49,910 nt of DNA from Streptomyces albospinus (lineage in GTDB: Bacteria; Actinomycetota; Actinomycetes; Streptomycetales; Streptomycetaceae). The position numbers and the translations under genes were made by a program. Every line of letters starts with the position of its first letter. Position 1 is the stretch's first letter. The stretch is taken from contig NZ_BMRP01000020.1 of assembly GCF_014648695.1 (NCBI RefSeq), positions 1 through 49,910 of the forward strand, given 5' to 3'. This document shows positions 48,450 through 49,910 of the stretch, piece by piece. The notes beneath the pieces were generated by a model. That model saw nothing but the letters and a program-made list of their open reading frames with translations. It was not told the origin of the DNA and made no database searches.

Positions 48450-49001
48450 ATGCCCGTCACCACTCTCGACCCGCGGACCGCACTGGTCCTGATCGACCTT
48501 CAGAAGGGCATCGTCGCGCTGCCCACCGTCCACCCCGCCGACGGGATCGTCGCGCGCGGCGCCCGGCTGGCCGCGGCGTTCCGCGAGCGCGGGCTGCCGG
48601 TCGTGCTGGTGAACGTGACCGGCGGCGCGCCGGGCCGTACGGAGTCCCCGGCCGGCGGCCACACCCTGCCGGCCGACTGGGCCGAACTGGTCGACGAGGT
48701 CGACCGGCAGCCGGGCGACATCACCGTCACCAAGCAGCAGTGGGGCGCCTTCCACGGCACCGCCCTGGACCTGGAGCTGCGCCGCCGCGGGGTGACCCAG
48801 ATCGTGTTCGCCGGCGTCGCCACCAGCATCGGCGTGGAGTCCAGCGCCCGGGCCGCGCACGAGCACGGCTACCACGTCACCGTCGCCACCGACGCGGTGA
48901 CCGACCTGGACGAGGCGGCGCACCGCAACAGCCTGGAGAAGATCTTCCCGCGGCTGGGCGAGACCGGCACCACGGACGCGATCCTCACACTCCTGGGCTG
49001 A
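48450..49001 (+). CDS. Isochorismatase-family hydrolase lacking the Cys nucleophile
   Basis: A 183-aa alpha/beta hydrolase-like protein: LVLIDLQKG (catalytic Asp), VTKQQWGAF (Lys) and VFAGVATSIGVESSARAAHE, where most cysteine hydrolases of the family have Cys in place of the Gly of SIGVES. EntB-type isochorismatases also lack Cys, so vinyl-ether hydrolysis rather than amide hydrolysis is possible. GGAG lies 8 bases before the ATG and the gap to the MFS gene is 35 bases. Third gene of the MarR operon; its end overlaps the convergent amidase by 17 bases. Confidence 0.88.
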   Translation: MPVTTLDPRTALVLIDLQKGIVALPTVHPADGIVARGARLAAAFRERGLPVVLVNVTGGAPGRTESPAGGHTLPADWAELVDEVDRQPGDITVTKQQWGAFHGTALDLELRRRGVTQIVFAGVATSIGVESSARAAHEHGYHVTVATDAVTDLDEAAHRNSLEKIFPRLGETGTTDAILTLLG

Positions 49002-49910
49002 GCCCGTCGCCGGGCCGCCGGTCCTGCCACCGGAGCGCGTCCTGGAGTTGGGCGGCCAGCGAGATCAGCCGCGGCTCGGTATGGGCCGGGCCGAGGAGCT
49101 GACCGCCCAGCGGCAGCCCGCCGGCGCTGAAGCCGGCCGGGACGCTGACGCCCGGCCAGCCGAGGACGTTCCACGGCCAGGCGTACGGACAGGCCGCGAT
49201 CATGGCCCGGTCGGTACGCCAGCCGCTGAGCCTGGCGAGGGAGCCGACACGTGGCGGCGGGGTGGCGGTGGTCGGTGTCAGCAGCACGTCGTAGGGGCCG
49301 AACAGCGCGCCGATGCGCTGCTGTTGGCGGCTTTCCACGGCGCGCGCCCGGCGCAGTAAGGGCCCGCCGAGCAACCGCCCCAGCCGCGCCGCGTCCCGGG
49401 TCCGGCGGTCCAGCAGCCGGGGGTCGGGGACCCGTGCCGCCCACTCGCCGACGCCGGCCGTGGCGCGCGGCACGAAGGCCAGGCCGACGAGCCCGTAGTC
49501 CGGTTCGGCCTCCTCCACGAAGTGGCCGAGGCCGGCCAGCGTACGGGCCAGTGAGGTCACCGCCGCCCGCACGTCGGGGTGCAGCGGTTTGCGGGTGAAG
49601 GTGATGGCGGCCTTCCAGGAGAGCGCGATGCGCAGCCGCCCGGGGTCGCGGCCGGCCGCCTCGCGGGCCGCGATGGCCGGCGGCCGGTGCAGGTCTCCGG
49701 CGTGGTTGCCGCTGGCCACGTCCAGCAGCAGCGCCGCGTCCTCGACCGTACGGGCCAGCGGCCCGATGCCGGTGATGCCCTGGAACGCCTCGGCCTCCGG
49801 CCAGGTCGAGATCCGGCCGCGCTGGGGCTTGATGCCGACGAGATGGGACCAGGCGGCGGGGATCCGGACCGAGCCGGCGCCGTCGGTGCCGAGGGCCGCC
49901 GGTACCAGCC
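48985..49910 (-). CDS. Amidase signature family protein, cut by window edge
   Basis: The C-terminal 308 codons of an amidase; the N-terminus lies beyond 49910. The signature ALGTDGAGSVRIPAAWS at the edge contains the Gly-Ser stretch with the cis-Ser and nucleophile Ser, and GVSVPAGFSAGGLPLGGQLL is the typical C-terminal block. The catalytic Lys would be outside the window. Substrate unknown. It converges on and overlaps the isochorismatase-like gene by 17 bases. Confidence 0.92.
   Translation of the reverse strand, partial: LVPAALGTDGAGSVRIPAAWSHLVGIKPQRGRISTWPEAEAFQGITGIGPLARTVEDAALLLDVASGNHAGDLHRPPAIAAREAAGRDPGRLRIALSWKAAITFTRKPLHPDVRAAVTSLARTLAGLGHFVEEAEPDYGLVGLAFVPRATAGVGEWAARVPDPRLLDRRTRDAARLGRLLGGPLLRRARAVESRQQQRIGALFGPYDVLLTPTTATPPPRVGSLARLSGWRTDRAMIAACPYAWPWNVLGWPGVSVPAGFSAGGLPLGGQLLGPAHTEPRLISLAAQLQDALRWQDRRPGDGLSPGV

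Noticed and set aside
1..49910. CRISPR arrays, tRNA or rRNA genes, biosynthetic core genes, phage or conjugative genes
   Set aside because: Looked for by eye and none seen; small RNAs without distinctive motifs could be missed.

Overview
The window is high-GC DNA with the codon usage and gene content of a Streptomyces or close relative. Evidence is a complete ethylmalonyl-CoA gene set in the usual streptomycete order, a mycothiol-type isomerase, F420/LLM enzymes, a TipA-like MerR, a LAXTG sortase-type motif, short dispersed streptomycete palindromes and many leaderless promoters. No rRNA, tRNA, CRISPR array, integrase or transposase was seen.

Layout. 1-1.6 kb: an 18-bp tandem repeat, a GNAT enzyme and a HEAT-repeat protein. 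2.0-11.5 kb: central carbon block with a double-domain 3-hydroxybutyryl-CoA dehydrogenase, a TetR regulator, and an operon of ccr, ethylmalonyl-CoA mutase, malyl-CoA lyase, MaoC hydratase and methylsuccinyl-CoA dehydrogenase. Together these assimilate acetyl-CoA and supply ethylmalonyl- and methylmalonyl-CoA. The operon has a long 5' leader that folds on paper into a perfect three-way junction. 11.7-13.2 kb: psd-pssA for phosphatidylethanolamine, ended by a 20-bp-stem terminator. 13.4-22.1 kb: glycerate kinase, TipA-like MerR, Nudix, nucleotidyltransferase, an NAD(P)-binding reductase facing a TetR across two operator palindromes, and an Ada/AlkA fusion with Ogt for alkylation repair.

22.4-27.5 kb is the most interesting accessory region. 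On the minus strand an M-box (ykoK) Mg2+ riboswitch is followed by a 28-codon leader ORF with a very strong ribosome site. Next comes a soluble protein made of PRC-barrel, MgtE N-terminal and CBS domains with no MgtE channel, which overlaps by 4 bp an NRAMP-like transporter whose metal-site motifs are altered. A small single-TM ORF follows. The inference is a split magnesium-uptake system: sensor domains from MgtE on a separate polypeptide and an NRAMP-fold permease, under a Mg2+ riboswitch. The block is flanked by a decayed and an intact macro-domain gene in the same orientation.

27.5-36.1 kb: phytoene-dehydrogenase-like flavoenzyme, inositol-monophosphatase-like enzyme, gamma-glutamyltransferase, a pseudogene, a Sir2 deacetylase carrying two in-frame palindrome insertions, a mycothiol-dependent isomerase-like protein and a lipoate-ligase-like protein. 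36.2-44.7 kb: reductive pyrimidine (or hydantoin) catabolism in two minus-strand operons (dihydropyrimidinase, LLM oxidoreductase, NCS1 permease; beta-ureidopropionase, aminotransferase). Their promoters share a 16/17 identical element. Between them sit two plus-strand genes, a binding protein without signal peptide and a secreted lyase-like protein. 44.8-49.9 kb: a low-complexity protein, a MarR-MFS-isochorismatase operon behind a 34-bp palindrome, and an amidase cut by the window edge.

All assignments come from reading sequence only. No database search was run, and functions rest on recognised family motifs.
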